Counted from the stretch's first letter, positions 15,855 to 24,880 are shown. The stretch: 64,000 nucleotides of DNA from Pleomorphomonas koreensis DSM 23070 (GCF_000425185.1 NZ_AULH01000014.1:1-64000); one strand, 5' to 3'. Numbers and translations: made by a program. The notes: generated from the letters alone by a model not told the origin.

Positions 15855-17183
15855 TTACTTCTTCCAGGCGGGGTCCTTGGCGGCCTTGGCAAGATCGCCG
15901 CGGCGCTTGTCGATGTTGGCGAGCACCTTGGCCGGTTCCATCGCGCCGGTGAACATCGCCGTCAGATCCGCCCCAATGTCCATCCACTGCGGGTTCACGT
16001 AGTTGACGGCAGTTTGGTAGACGGTGCCGCGCGCGTCCTTGTGGGCATCGAACAGCGTTTGAACGTCGGCGCTGAACTTGCTCTTTGCTCCTTCGAAGGG
16101 CAGCGTCATCGCGGTCGGCGTGTTGTCGATGAAGTAATCTACGTTCTCGGGCTGGGCGAGGAAGTCGAGATATTGCTTGGCGGCGTCGATGTGGGCCGAT
16201 CCCGAGTAGATGAAATGGGTGGGGCCGGCCGGATTGATATTGATCCTCTGATTGTCGGCAAGCGGCATCAGAAATACGCCGATGTCGGACGCCTTCATGT
16301 CGGGATAGTCGTGCTCCACTAGGGAAGCGAAGCCTGTGTTGGCGAGCACCATCGCCACTTGGCCGCTGGCCATTGCCTTGGAGGCGCCGGTGTAGACGTC
16401 GGCGAGAGCGTTCTTGCCCATGAAGCCGAGGTCGTACACTTCCTTGAGTTGCGTGACGGCCGAAAGCATCGTGGGATTGCCGGCAAAAGTGGCGGTGTTC
16501 GCGTTGAGGGCATCGGCCAGCCCCGGCGTCACCTCCTCGAAGCGCGGCCCGAGTTCCGGGAACCAGAGCACGTGGTGCCAGCCGTCGGCAACCGGTTCAT
16601 AGAGCGGCTGGATGCCACTGTCGGCGAGCTTCTGGCACAAGGCCTTGAACTCGGCATAGGTCTTGGGGGCGGCAAGACCGTATTGGGAGAACAGCTTCTT
16701 GTTGTAGCTGATCACCCAGGTATTGCCGAGCACATCCCAGTAAGTGAGGCCATAGAGCTTGCCTCCCACCGTCGCCTGGGCGGTGACGAGCGGATCCATT
16801 TTGGCGGCCCAGGGCTCGCTCGTAAGGTCGACGGCGTTCTTCTCGACGCCATATTGAAGCTTGAGGTCGGTGACGCCGCTTTGCCCGCCGAACATGTCGG
16901 GACCTTCGCCCGAGTTCAGCTTGGCCTGGAGGACATTGAAGTACTGGCCCGATGGCAAGATCTGGAAATCGATGGCGATTCCGGTCTTTTCCTCGAATTT
17001 CTTGGCGAGCGCCTGTTCGGCGTCCTTCACCCAGTCCTGGCTTGCCATGTAGGTCAGCGTCACCTTGTCCGCTGCGAGGCCAGCCCCGCCCGTGAGGACA
17101 AGAGCCAAGCAGGTGGCGCCGGCAAGAGCCAGCGAGCGCATGGTGCCACTCGCGGCGTTTCGAGTGCTGTGTTTTGCAATCAT
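15855..17183 (-). CDS. Extracellular sugar-binding protein of ABC transporter
   Basis: 442 residues. A basic start and hydrophobic stretch ending AGLAADK form a signal peptide (cleavage near residue 38). The mature part has the family-1 solute-binding fold: VTLTYMASQDWVKDAEQALAKKFEEKTGI, then GPDMFGGQSG and the LYGLTYWDVLGNTWVISYNKKLF core. It should bind an oligosaccharide in the periplasm and deliver it to the two permeases downstream. It is the first gene of the operon, divergent from the LacI-type regulator, with two operators in the shared promoter. No ATPase gene is in the set, so a shared MalK/MsiK-like ATPase elsewhere must be used. Confidence 0.92.
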   Translation of the reverse strand: MIAKHSTRNAASGTMRSLALAGATCLALVLTGGAGLAADKVTLTYMASQDWVKDAEQALAKKFEEKTGIAIDFQILPSGQYFNVLQAKLNSGEGPDMFGGQSGVTDLKLQYGVEKNAVDLTSEPWAAKMDPLVTAQATVGGKLYGLTYWDVLGNTWVISYNKKLFSQYGLAAPKTYAEFKALCQKLADSGIQPLYEPVADGWHHVLWFPELGPRFEEVTPGLADALNANTATFAGNPTMLSAVTQLKEVYDLGFMGKNALADVYTGASKAMASGQVAMVLANTGFASLVEHDYPDMKASDIGVFLMPLADNQRININPAGPTHFIYSGSAHIDAAKQYLDFLAQPENVDYFIDNTPTAMTLPFEGAKSKFSADVQTLFDAHKDARGTVYQTAVNYVNPQWMDIGADLTAMFTGAMEPAKVLANIDKRRGDLAKAAKDPAWKK

Positions 17184-17327
17184 GGTACCCTCCCTCTTTG
17201 CAGATCCAACCGAAGTGCGCCGCCTCCTGCGACGGCTTCGAGCCTGAGACCTTTGCCTGTCGCGGCGAGCGATCCGAATGTCGCCAAGACCCGCTCCGAA
17301 ACCTCCCGATCTCCGGCCCGTCTCCTC

Positions 17328-17345
17328 ATTGTAAGCGCTTACAAT
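17328..17345. promoter_or_regulatory. LacI-family operator 1
   Basis: ATTGTAAGCGCTTACAAT is a perfect 18-bp palindrome with the CG centre usual for LacI/GalR regulators. It is 145 bases upstream of the binding-protein start and 140 bases upstream of the regulator start. Confidence 0.9.
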
Positions 17346-17410
17346 CGATGCGCTGTTCCTGGACTGCCGTCCTTCTCCCTCACGGACAGACTTGAGATAG
17401 CCATCATGTT

Positions 17411-17428
17411 ACTGTAAGCGCTTACAAT
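17411..17428. promoter_or_regulatory. LacI-family operator 2
   Basis: ACTGTAAGCGCTTACAAT differs from operator 1 at one base. Its centre is 83 bp from the centre of operator 1, close to eight helical turns, which suits looping by a dimer-of-dimers. It lies 57 bases upstream of the regulator start, suggesting autoregulation as well. Confidence 0.9.
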
Positions 17429-17484
17429 GCTAAGTTCGCCGCTGGATGTCTGTCAATGGGCAACGTGGAAGGTCGGAGGGTTTT

Positions 17485-18525
17485 ATGAGAGGCATCGCCC
17501 GCCTGGCCCGGGAGCTCGGAGTTTCCACGGCCACGGTATCCCGCGCTCTCAACGGAAATCCCAACGTCAACGAAGAGACGCGCCGGAAGGTTCTGGAAAC
17601 GGCGCAACGCCTTGGGTATGCGGCCAACCAGGCCGCCCGTTCGCTTGCCCAGGGCGTTACTCATTCCGTTGGTTTCATGATCGAGCTCGATCCGGAAAGC
17701 ACCACCAGCACCGACTACTTTTTCATGGGCGTCGTCGAGGGTATGCAAGCCATTCTTGCCGCGCACGGCCTCGACCTCCTGGTGCTGCCTTGTGTCAAGA
17801 GCCAGGATACCTTCACGTTTCTTCAACGCTTCGTATCGCGTGGAGCCGTCGACGGCCTGATTCTCGCCGAAACACGGCGGATCGACCGGCGCATCGATCT
17901 GTTGCAGTCGTCGGGCCTCCCTTTCGTCACGCTGGGGAGAAGCGACAGCGGCGGCAACCACTCATGGATCGATCTCGACTTTGAGGGTGTCATGGCCACC
18001 GCCGTCGAACGCCTGGTTCGGTTTGGCCACCGGCGCATCGCCGTAACTCTGCCATCCAACGATGCCAACTACGGAGCCATCTTTGCACAGGCCTATCGGG
18101 ACAATCTCGCGCGGCATGGTCTCGAACTCGACGAAGGATTGGTATTCTCTACCCGTCGGCAAGAGGACGACGGCGACAGTATCGTCGATGGTCTCCTAGA
18201 TCGGCCTGATCCTGCGACGGCCATCATCCTGTTCTACGAAGTGACCGCCATCGGCATCTACAGGCGTCTTGCCGAACGCGGGCTCAAACCCGGCCGGGAT
18301 CTGTCGATCATCGGTTTCCGCGGCGAAGAGTCGGTTCGTTTTCTCATGCCGCAGGTGACGTGTTTCCAGATGTCGCTCCACGATCTCGGGACCGCTGCGG
18401 CTTGCGCGTTGCTCGCTCAGATGCCTTCGACCGCGCCGGCCTTCTCCTCAAAGGTCGTACAATCCAGGGTGCCGCTGTCGCTGATGCCCGGCGAGAGCGA
18501 CGGACCTGCCTTACAAAGCGGTTAG
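17485..18525 (+). CDS. LacI-family transcriptional regulator of the GH31 locus
   Basis: 346 residues. The first 55 hold the LacI DNA-binding domain (IARLARELGVSTATVSRALNGNPNVNEETRRKV plus hinge helix), followed by a periplasmic-binding-protein-like sensor domain. The ATG at 17485 sits 5 bases after a GGAGG-like site and begins a few residues before the helix-turn-helix; an ATG at 17446 would add 13 residues and is less likely. It is divergent from the binding-protein operon and two matching palindromes lie between, so it almost surely represses that operon until a sugar ligand binds. Confidence 0.93.
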   Translation: MRGIARLARELGVSTATVSRALNGNPNVNEETRRKVLETAQRLGYAANQAARSLAQGVTHSVGFMIELDPESTTSTDYFFMGVVEGMQAILAAHGLDLLVLPCVKSQDTFTFLQRFVSRGAVDGLILAETRRIDRRIDLLQSSGLPFVTLGRSDSGGNHSWIDLDFEGVMATAVERLVRFGHRRIAVTLPSNDANYGAIFAQAYRDNLARHGLELDEGLVFSTRRQEDDGDSIVDGLLDRPDPATAIILFYEVTAIGIYRRLAERGLKPGRDLSIIGFRGEESVRFLMPQVTCFQMSLHDLGTAAACALLAQMPSTAPAFSSKVVQSRVPLSLMPGESDGPALQSG

Positions 18526-18733
18526 GACAAGGACAATCGGAGGCCGACGGAAGGCCTGGGAACTGCGTTTTTCTGCTCCTATCATGCCGTCTCTCGGTGC
18601 AGGCGAACACTCGCTCTCGGCGGAATGCACTTGATCGATCTTCGAAAACCTCCATATTGTTCCGAGGTCTATTGGCCCGGCCTGCCCGCGAGGTGAGTCA
18701 CCCCCTGAAAATCCAGTTTCCCGGAGGCCTAGC

Positions 18734-20593
18734 ATGCCGCATGACACGTCCCTTATTTCGACGATCGTCGGCGGCTTGGTTCTAGCCTTCATCTTCGGCG
18801 CGGTTGCCAATCGCTTCCGCCTGCCGCCGCTGGTCGGCTATCTGGTCGCCGGCATGCTGGTCGGGCCGCACACGCCGGGCTTCGTCGCCGACCAGACGCT
18901 GGCGCCGCAGCTGGCCGAACTCGGCGTCATCCTGCTGATGTTCGGCGTCGGCCTGCACTTTGCGCTGAAGGACCTCCTGTCGGTGCGCTTCATTGCCGTG
19001 CCCGGCGCCGTCGGTCAGATCGCCATCGCCACGCTGCTCGGCTGGGTGCTCGGCGAGGTGATGGGCTGGTCCTTCGGCGCCAGCCTGCTGTTCGGCGTCG
19101 CGCTGTCCACCGCCTCGACGGTGGTGCTGCTCAAGGCCATGCAGGACCGGCGCCTCGTCGACAGCGAGCGCGGCCGCATCGCCATCGGCTGGCTGATCGT
19201 CGAAGACCTCGCCATGGTGCTGGTGCTGGTGCTGATCCCGGCGGCGGCCAGCGTGTCGGACGGCGGCGTCAGCTCCTATTCCGATCCGCTCGCCGCCATG
19301 GCCAGCCGAATGGTCGGCATCGACCTCGGCGTCGGCGGCATCCTGGCCACCACCTTGTTCAAGGTGGCCCTGTTCGTCGGCCTGATGCTGGTGGTCGGCC
19401 GCCGGCTGATCCCGGCCATCCTGCACCGCATCGCCCACACCGGCTCGCGCGAGCTGTTCCGACTCGGCGTGCTGGCCATCGCGCTCGGCGTCGCCTTCGG
19501 CGCGGCCGAGCTGTTCGGCGTGTCGCTGGCCCTCGGCGCCTTCTTCGCCGGCATGGTGCTGTCGGAAAGCGAACTCAGCCATCGCGCCGCCCAGGAGAGC
19601 CTGCCGCTTCGGGATGCCTTCTCGGTGCTGTTCTTCGTCTCGGTCGGCATGCTGTTCGATCCGCGCATCCTGCTCGACGAGCCGTTCATCCTGCTCGCCA
19701 CGCTGGCGATCATCCTGGTCGGCAAGACGCTCGGCGCCTTCTTCATCGTGCTGGCCTTCCGCCGGCCGGTGAAGACGGCGCTGACCATCTCGGCCAGCCT
19801 TGCCCAGATCGGCGAGTTCTCGTTCATCCTGGCCGAGATGGGCGTCGGCCTCGACATCCTGCCGGCGGAAGGGCGCGACCTGATCCTGGCCGGCGCCCTG
19901 ATCTCCATCATCCTCAACCCCTTGATGTTCAACGTCAGCGACTGGCTGCGCCCCTATCTTGAAGCCTGGCTGCAGCCGCGCGTCGAGCCGGCGCCCGCCG
20001 CCGAGGCGCCGGCCGCCGCCGTCGAGGCCGAGGCGCCGCCGGCCGCCGCCGGCAGCGACGACGACGACGACGAGGAAGTCGAGCCCACCTCGCTCGCCGG
20101 CCATCTGGTGTTGATCGGCTACGGCCGGGTCGGCAGCGTCGTCGCCGACGATCTCGCCAGCCGGGGCGTGCCCTTCCTGGTGATCGAGGACGCCGAGGAC
20201 CGGGTGCGCCGCCTGCGCGACAAGGGCATCGAGACCATCGTCGGCAATGCCGCCGCGCCGCAGGTGCTGGCGCTGGCCGGCCTCGAACGGGCGACGGCGC
20301 TGATGGTCGCCATTCCCAACGGTTTCGAGGCCGGGCAGGCGATCGAGCAGGCGCGCAAGATCAATCCGGGTCTTCTCATCGTTGCCCGCGCCCATTCCGA
20401 CGAGGAGGTGGAGCACCTGATGCACCACGGCGCCACCCTGGTGATCATGGGCGAGCGCGAGATCGCGCTGGGCATGCTGAAGATGCTGGGCGACCGGTCG
20501 CCGGCGACGCCGGAGCCGGCCGCCGAGGCCGAAACGCCGCCGGCCGCGGCGGACGACGACGACGAAACGGAGGAGGGAAAACCGGCGGCGTGA
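18734..20593 (+). CDS. CPA2-family cation:proton antiporter with TrkA-N domain (YbaL/KefB-like)
   Basis: 619 residues. About twelve membrane helices (residues 5-400) form a Na+/H+ exchanger-type antiporter, with VGVGLHFALKDL-type and SLALGAFFAGMVLSESE motifs. An Ala/Pro/Glu linker with a run of five aspartates follows, then a TrkA-N nucleotide-binding domain (455-580, VLIGYGRVGSVVADDL). A second acidic run closes the protein. Relatives export K+ or exchange cations for protons under control of NAD(H) or thiols. The ATG at 18734 follows GGAGG by 7 bases. The acidic linkers are longer than in E. coli YbaL. Confidence 0.9.
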   Translation: MPHDTSLISTIVGGLVLAFIFGAVANRFRLPPLVGYLVAGMLVGPHTPGFVADQTLAPQLAELGVILLMFGVGLHFALKDLLSVRFIAVPGAVGQIAIATLLGWVLGEVMGWSFGASLLFGVALSTASTVVLLKAMQDRRLVDSERGRIAIGWLIVEDLAMVLVLVLIPAAASVSDGGVSSYSDPLAAMASRMVGIDLGVGGILATTLFKVALFVGLMLVVGRRLIPAILHRIAHTGSRELFRLGVLAIALGVAFGAAELFGVSLALGAFFAGMVLSESELSHRAAQESLPLRDAFSVLFFVSVGMLFDPRILLDEPFILLATLAIILVGKTLGAFFIVLAFRRPVKTALTISASLAQIGEFSFILAEMGVGLDILPAEGRDLILAGALISIILNPLMFNVSDWLRPYLEAWLQPRVEPAPAAEAPAAAVEAEAPPAAAGSDDDDDEEVEPTSLAGHLVLIGYGRVGSVVADDLASRGVPFLVIEDAEDRVRRLRDKGIETIVGNAAAPQVLALAGLERATALMVAIPNGFEAGQAIEQARKINPGLLIVARAHSDEEVEHLMHHGATLVIMGEREIALGMLKMLGDRSPATPEPAAEAETPPAAADDDDETEEGKPAA

Positions 20594-20991
20594 CAGCGGC
20601 GAGCGCACCCCATCCGACCGTCGCCGGGCGCCGCAGGACGGCGCCGGTGGCGGCTTGCGCCTTTTTCGCCAGCCTGCTGCTGCTGTTCCTCCTGCACGTC
20701 GGCTATGGGTTTGGCGGCGGCGGCTCGGCCTCGCCGCTGCTCGGCGCCGGCGACGCCACCGTCGCCCGCCATGCCGCCGTGCTGCGCGACGGTCCGCGAC
20801 CGGTGGTCGCCGCCGAGCATGGCGACCGGACCTCGGCGCCGCCGCCGTCGTCGCCGGCCGCGCTCGTCTTCGCCGCCGCCGCGCCTTCGGCGCCTTCGGC
20901 TACCTTCCACGCCTCCTTCGCCGCCGCCGATGTCATCGTCGGCCGCCGCATCGCCGGTCACCGGCCGCGCGCCCCGCCCATCGCCGTCTGA
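20590..20991 (+). CDS. Hypothetical membrane-anchored small protein
   Basis: 133 residues beginning with GTG that overlaps the antiporter stop (GTGA), a sign of translational coupling. Residues 19-42 form one strong membrane segment (ACAFFASLLLLFLLHVGYG); the rest is Ala/Pro/Arg-rich and likely disordered. I recognise no domain. It ends 63 bases before secDF. In DNA this GC-rich, long frames arise by chance, so the call rests on the overlap and the membrane segment alone. Confidence 0.4.
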   Translation: MTAASAPHPTVAGRRRTAPVAACAFFASLLLLFLLHVGYGFGGGGSASPLLGAGDATVARHAAVLRDGPRPVVAAEHGDRTSAPPPSSPAALVFAAAAPSAPSATFHASFAAADVIVGRRIAGHRPRAPPIAV

Positions 20992-21054
20992 TCCTCCGAA
21001 CCCGAGATCAGCATCCGCGACCGTCCGTCCGCCCTGGCGGCGGCGGCGCCCGGC

Positions 21055-23598
21055 ATGGACAATCCGATGAAAACTTCCCGCTGGCTGGTGGCGCTCTATT
21101 CGGCCATCATCGCCCTCGGCATCCTCGTCACGCTTCCGAACGTGGTGCCGCAATCCGTCCTCGACGCCTTCCCCTCCTGGCTGCCGCGCGACAAGGTGTC
21201 GCTCGGTCTCGATCTCCGGGGCGGCTCGCATCTGGTGCTGGAGGTCGACGCCGCCGACCTCGTCAAGGAGCGCTTGCAGACGCTGACCCAGGACGCCCGC
21301 CGCGCCCTGCGCGAGGCGAAGATCGGCACGTCGTCGATCCGCCGTACCGGCGATGCCGTGGTGATCAACCTCGACGATCCGGCGCTGACGGCGCGTGCCG
21401 CCGAGGCGCTCGGCAAGCTGGCGTCCCCAGTCGGCAATCCCGGTCTCGGCGTCACGGCCAGCGATCTCGACATACGCCGCGGCAGCGGCACGGTGACGCT
21501 CGCCCTCACCGAGGCCGGCCTCACCGAACGCACCGCGGCGGCGGTGGAACAGAGCCTCGAAATCATCCGCCAGCGCATCGATCAGGTGGGCGTTGCCGAG
21601 CCGACCATCCAGCGGGTGGGCAGCGACCGCATCCTCGTCCAGCTGCCCGGCGTGCAGGATCCGGCGCGCATCCGCGAGCTGCTCGGCTCGACCGCCAAGA
21701 TGAGCTTCCATCTTCTCTCCGATACGGCGACCGCCGATTTCGTGCCGCCTGGGGTGAGCATGCTCCGGGACGAGACGGGCCGCGTCTATCCGGTCGACGA
21801 CCGCGTCGAACTCAGCGGCGACCGCCTCACCGACGCCCGCGTCGGCTTCGACCAGATGACCAACGAGCCGATCGTCTCCTTCCGCTTCGATACGGCCGGC
21901 GCCCGGCTGTTCGCCGAGATCACGCGGGCCAACGTCGGCCGGCCCTTCGCCATCGTGCTCGACGACAAGGTGCTGAGCGCGCCGGTGATCCGCGAGCCGA
22001 TCACCGGCGGCTCGGGCCAGATTTCCGGCAGCTTCTCGGTCCAGAGCGCCACCGATCTCGCGGCCATGCTCAGGGCCGGCGCGCTGCCGGCCAAGCTGAC
22101 GGTGATCGAGGAACGCACCGTCGGTGCCGATCTCGGCGCCGACGCCATCGAGATGGGCATCGTCACCGGCCTGATCGGCTTCGCGCTGGTGTTCGGCTTC
22201 ATACTGCTGCTCTACGGCGCCTGGGGCCTGCTCGCCAACCTGGCGCTCGGCCTCAACGTCATGCTGACCTTCGCCGGCCTGACGCTGCTCGGCGCCACGC
22301 TGACGCTGCCCGGCATCGCCGGCATCGTGCTCGGCATCGGCCTCGCAGTCGACGCCAACGTGCTGATCAACGAGCGCATCCGCGAGGAGCAGCGCAAGGG
22401 CATGAGCGCCATCGCCGCGCTCGACGCCGGCTTCAAGCGCGCCTATTCGACCATCGTCGACGGCAACGTCACGGCGCTGATCGCCTCGGTGCTGCTGTTC
22501 TGGTTCGGCTCCGGCCCGGTGCGTGGCTTCGCCATCACCATGGGTCTCGGCATCGGCATATCGATGTTCACCGCCGTGTCGGTGGTGCGCGTGTTGATGA
22601 TGGCCATCGTCCGGCGCAAGAAGCTGCGGAAGATGGACATCCGGCCGCTGTTGCCGATCCGGCTGATCCCCGACGGCACGAAAATTCCCTTCATGCGGGC
22701 GCGCTTCTTCGGCATCGGCTTCTCGGCCTTCCTGTCGCTCGCCTCGATCGGCCTGTTCATCTACCCCGGCCTCAACTATGGCGTCGATTTCCGCGGCGGC
22801 ATCCAGATGCAGGTGGAGACGGCCGGCCCGGCCGATCTGGCCGCCTTCCGTTCGGGCCTCGACCGGCTCGGTCTCGGCGAGGTGGCCTTGCAGGCCTTCG
22901 GCGACGACCACCACCTTCTCGTCCGCGTTGAGCGGCAGGAGGGCGGCGAGGAGGTGCAGACGGCGGCCGTCGAGCGTCTCCGGCAGGAGATCTCGGCCAT
23001 CGACGCCTCGGCCAAGGTGCTGGGCACCGAGGTGGTCGGCCCCAAGGTGTCGGGCGAACTCGCCAATGCCGGCATACTCGCGGTGATTTTCGCCAGTCTC
23101 GCCATGCTGGTCTACATCTGGGTGCGCTTCGAGTGGCCGTTCGCGGTGGGCGCCATCGCCACGCTGGTGCTCGACGTCACCAAGACCGTCGGCTTCTTTG
23201 CCCTGACCGGGCTCGATTTCAACCTCACCGCCATCGCGGCGCTGCTGACGCTGGTCGGCTACTCGGTCAACGACAAGGTGGTGGTCTACGACCGCATGCG
23301 CGAGAACATGCGTCTCTACAAGCAGATGCCGTTGCGCGAGCTGATCGACAAGTCGATCAACGAGACGCTGGCGCGCAGCCTCTACACCTCGGTCACCGCC
23401 TTCCTGTCGCTGCTGCCGATGGCGCTGTGGGGCGGCAGCGCGGTGGAGAGCTTCGCCGTGCCGATGATCTTCGGCATCGTCGTCGCCGCCTCGTCGTCGG
23501 TGTTCATCGCCGCGCCGATCCTGCTGTTCCTCGGCGACTGGCGGACGCGGCGGCGGGCGGCCCGGCCGGCCAAGGCCGAGGCGATTCCCGGAGCCTGA
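21055..23598 (+). CDS. secDF: Fused protein translocase subunit SecDF
   Basis: 847 residues. The SecD half has a first membrane helix, the GLDLRGGSHLVLEVD motif, the P1 head domain and the C-terminal helices with GLAVDANVLINERIREE. The SecF half begins near 545 with its own GVDFRGGIQMQVE motif and ends with YSVNDKVVVYDRMREN. SecDF uses the proton gradient to pull secreted proteins through SecYEG. Most Gram-negatives encode SecD and SecF separately; here both are one chain of about the summed length. Start 21055 or an ATG four codons later are both possible. A strong terminator follows. Confidence 0.95.
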   Translation: MDNPMKTSRWLVALYSAIIALGILVTLPNVVPQSVLDAFPSWLPRDKVSLGLDLRGGSHLVLEVDAADLVKERLQTLTQDARRALREAKIGTSSIRRTGDAVVINLDDPALTARAAEALGKLASPVGNPGLGVTASDLDIRRGSGTVTLALTEAGLTERTAAAVEQSLEIIRQRIDQVGVAEPTIQRVGSDRILVQLPGVQDPARIRELLGSTAKMSFHLLSDTATADFVPPGVSMLRDETGRVYPVDDRVELSGDRLTDARVGFDQMTNEPIVSFRFDTAGARLFAEITRANVGRPFAIVLDDKVLSAPVIREPITGGSGQISGSFSVQSATDLAAMLRAGALPAKLTVIEERTVGADLGADAIEMGIVTGLIGFALVFGFILLLYGAWGLLANLALGLNVMLTFAGLTLLGATLTLPGIAGIVLGIGLAVDANVLINERIREEQRKGMSAIAALDAGFKRAYSTIVDGNVTALIASVLLFWFGSGPVRGFAITMGLGIGISMFTAVSVVRVLMMAIVRRKKLRKMDIRPLLPIRLIPDGTKIPFMRARFFGIGFSAFLSLASIGLFIYPGLNYGVDFRGGIQMQVETAGPADLAAFRSGLDRLGLGEVALQAFGDDHHLLVRVERQEGGEEVQTAAVERLRQEISAIDASAKVLGTEVVGPKVSGELANAGILAVIFASLAMLVYIWVRFEWPFAVGAIATLVLDVTKTVGFFALTGLDFNLTAIAALLTLVGYSVNDKVVVYDRMRENMRLYKQMPLRELIDKSINETLARSLYTSVTAFLSLLPMALWGGSAVESFAVPMIFGIVVAASSSVFIAAPILLFLGDWRTRRRAARPAKAEAIPGA

Positions 23599-23603
23599 CG
23601 AAA

Positions 23604-23640
23604 AGGCGGGGAGGCCGATGCCGGCCTCCCCGCCTCTTTA
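23604..23640 (+). terminator. Terminator of secDF
   Basis: A 13-bp GC-rich stem (23604-23616 with 23623-23635) and 6-base loop followed by CTTTA, six bases after the secDF stop. Confidence 0.85.
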
Positions 23641-23749
23641 GAAAAAATCTGAAGTTCACGGGATTGTCCCGATACTCGGGGGCAAATGGCCGGGCTAGTC
23701 TTTCGGGGAGACCCGCGACGTCTCTCAAATCAAAAGAAAGACAGGCACC

Positions 23750-24253
23750 ATGCCCACCACCACGGACAACCTCAAGGAAGCCTTCGCCGGCGAAAGCCAG
23801 GCCAACCGCAAGTATCTCGCCTATGCCGACGCCGCCGTGCGTGAAGGCAAGCCGGGCGTCGCCAAGCTGTTCCGCGCCGTCGCCGCCGCCGAGACCATCC
23901 ACGCCCATGCCCACCTCCGGGCGCTGGGCGGCATCAAGACCACGCTCGACAATCTTGCCGACGCCATGGACGGCGAGAGCCACGAGTTCACCTCGATGTA
24001 TCCGCCGATGATCGCGACGGCCAAGGCCGAGGGTCACAAGCGGGCCATCCGCTCGATGACCGAGGCGATGGAAGTGGAGAAGATCCACTACGGCCTGTTC
24101 GACGAGGCGCTGGAAGCGGTGAAGGCCGGCGGCGACCTCGGCGACGTGGTGATCCGCATCTGCCCGAACTGCGGCCACACGGTGATCGGCGACGCGCCCG
24201 AAGCCTGCCCGGTCTGCGCCTGCGCCGGCGAGCATTACAAGATCGTCGAGTGA
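23750..24253 (+). CDS. Rubrerythrin family protein
   Basis: 167 residues: a four-helix ferritin-like di-iron domain with ESQANRKYLAYA, AETIHAHAH and MEVEKIHYGLF ligand segments, then a C-terminal rubredoxin-like domain with CPNCGH and CPVCACAG knuckles. Rubrerythrins reduce hydrogen peroxide and protect against oxidative stress. It stands alone between the secDF terminator and a hairpin of its own. The ATG at 23750 follows an AAGAAAGACAGG stretch. Confidence 0.92.
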   Translation: MPTTTDNLKEAFAGESQANRKYLAYADAAVREGKPGVAKLFRAVAAAETIHAHAHLRALGGIKTTLDNLADAMDGESHEFTSMYPPMIATAKAEGHKRAIRSMTEAMEVEKIHYGLFDEALEAVKAGGDLGDVVIRICPNCGHTVIGDAPEACPVCACAGEHYKIVE

Positions 24254-24266
24254 CCGCCTGACGATC

Positions 24267-24304
24267 GCCCCGAAGCGTCCCGACCTCCCGGGGGGCTTCG
24301 GGGC
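24267..24304 (+). terminator. Hairpin after rubrerythrin gene
   Basis: GCCCCGAAGC and GCTTCGGGGC arms, 10 bp, with an 18-base loop, starting 14 bases after the stop. No T-run follows. Confidence 0.5.
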
Positions 24305-24352
24305 TGCGGCCCGGCCGGGCACCATTTTCGCGATCCGACCGGCGAAGCCGCC

Positions 24353-24640
24353 TTATCCCGGAAAAGCCGTCAGCATTTTGCCGGCCCGCGCCAACCGGTC
24401 GTCGTTCATCCGCGACGGAGTGCCATGGATGTCGACGAGCGGTCGTGCACGCTCGCCGCTGCCGGGCGTCGGCACCCCCGGCGCCGCCGCGATCTTTTCA
24501 TCTGTCTCGAACAGTGGCGCGGCCTTGCCTCGTTCGATATTGCCGAAGGTCTCGCGGCAAACGCCGACCTGATCGGCAAGCTGCTCCAGCGTCCATCCCT
24601 TTGCCTTGCGATGATGGCGCACGGATGCGCACGGCCGACG
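24353..24640 (-). pseudogene. Decayed XRE-family helix-turn-helix regulator
   Basis: The minus-strand frame reads RKAKGWTLEQLADQVGVCRETFGNIERGKAAPLFETDEKIAAA, a complete XRE helix-turn-helix, and a tail RARPLVDIHGTPSRMNDDRLARAGKML that matches the usual C-terminus of this small-repressor type. The N-terminus is lost: the codons before it do not fit, and an inserted base near 24617 shifts the expected RIRHHR into two frames. No proper start codon with a ribosome site is left before the tRNA-Thr gene. It therefore looks like a dead regulator. A GTG at the RHHR segment could still give a short product. Confidence 0.65.
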
Positions 24641-24702
24641 CTGGCCTCTGGCGCCCGCTCCGGAGCGGACGGCCTTAGGCCATGGCAGCGTGATGGGAAA
24701 AG

Positions 24703-24778
24703 TGGTGCCGCACGACGGATTCGAACCGCCGACCCCATCATTACGAATGACGTGCTCTACCAACTGAGCTAGTGCGGC
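24703..24778 (-). tRNA. tRNA-Thr (CGT anticodon)
   Basis: 76 bases with encoded CCA. The acceptor stem is GCCGCAC/GTGCGGC, the anticodon stem CGTCA/TGATG encloses TTCGTAA, giving anticodon CGT, and the T arm is GGCGG-TTCGAAT-CCGTC. It reads ACG codons. Confidence 0.97.
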
Positions 24779-24813
24779 GCCGGCGCGGGAGGAGACCCCC
24801 GCGAGACCGGGCG

Positions 24814-24842
24814 TTGATACCGGCATCGCCGGCCAATTTCAA
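24814..24842 (-). promoter_or_regulatory. Promoter of tRNA-Thr
   Basis: On the minus strand TTGAAA (24842-24837) and TATCAA (24819-24814) are separated by exactly 17 bases, ending 35 bases before the tRNA 5' end. Confidence 0.7.
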
Positions 24843-24880
24843 GCACCGCTTCGGAAGAAAATGAAGCGGCGTGGATCGCC

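Noticed and set aside
18782-20608. 608-codon open frame antisense to the antiporter gene
   Set aside because: Its His/Asp/Gln-rich composition is the typical antisense shadow of a GC-rich membrane-protein gene; the plus-strand product has full family motifs.
20119-22914. 931-codon minus-strand open frame across secDF
   Set aside because: Antisense shadow of the antiporter tail and secDF; no recognisable domain.
20655-22931. 758-codon plus-strand open frame overlapping secDF
   Set aside because: Arg/Pro-rich out-of-frame translation of secDF; the correct frame has all SecD/SecF motifs.
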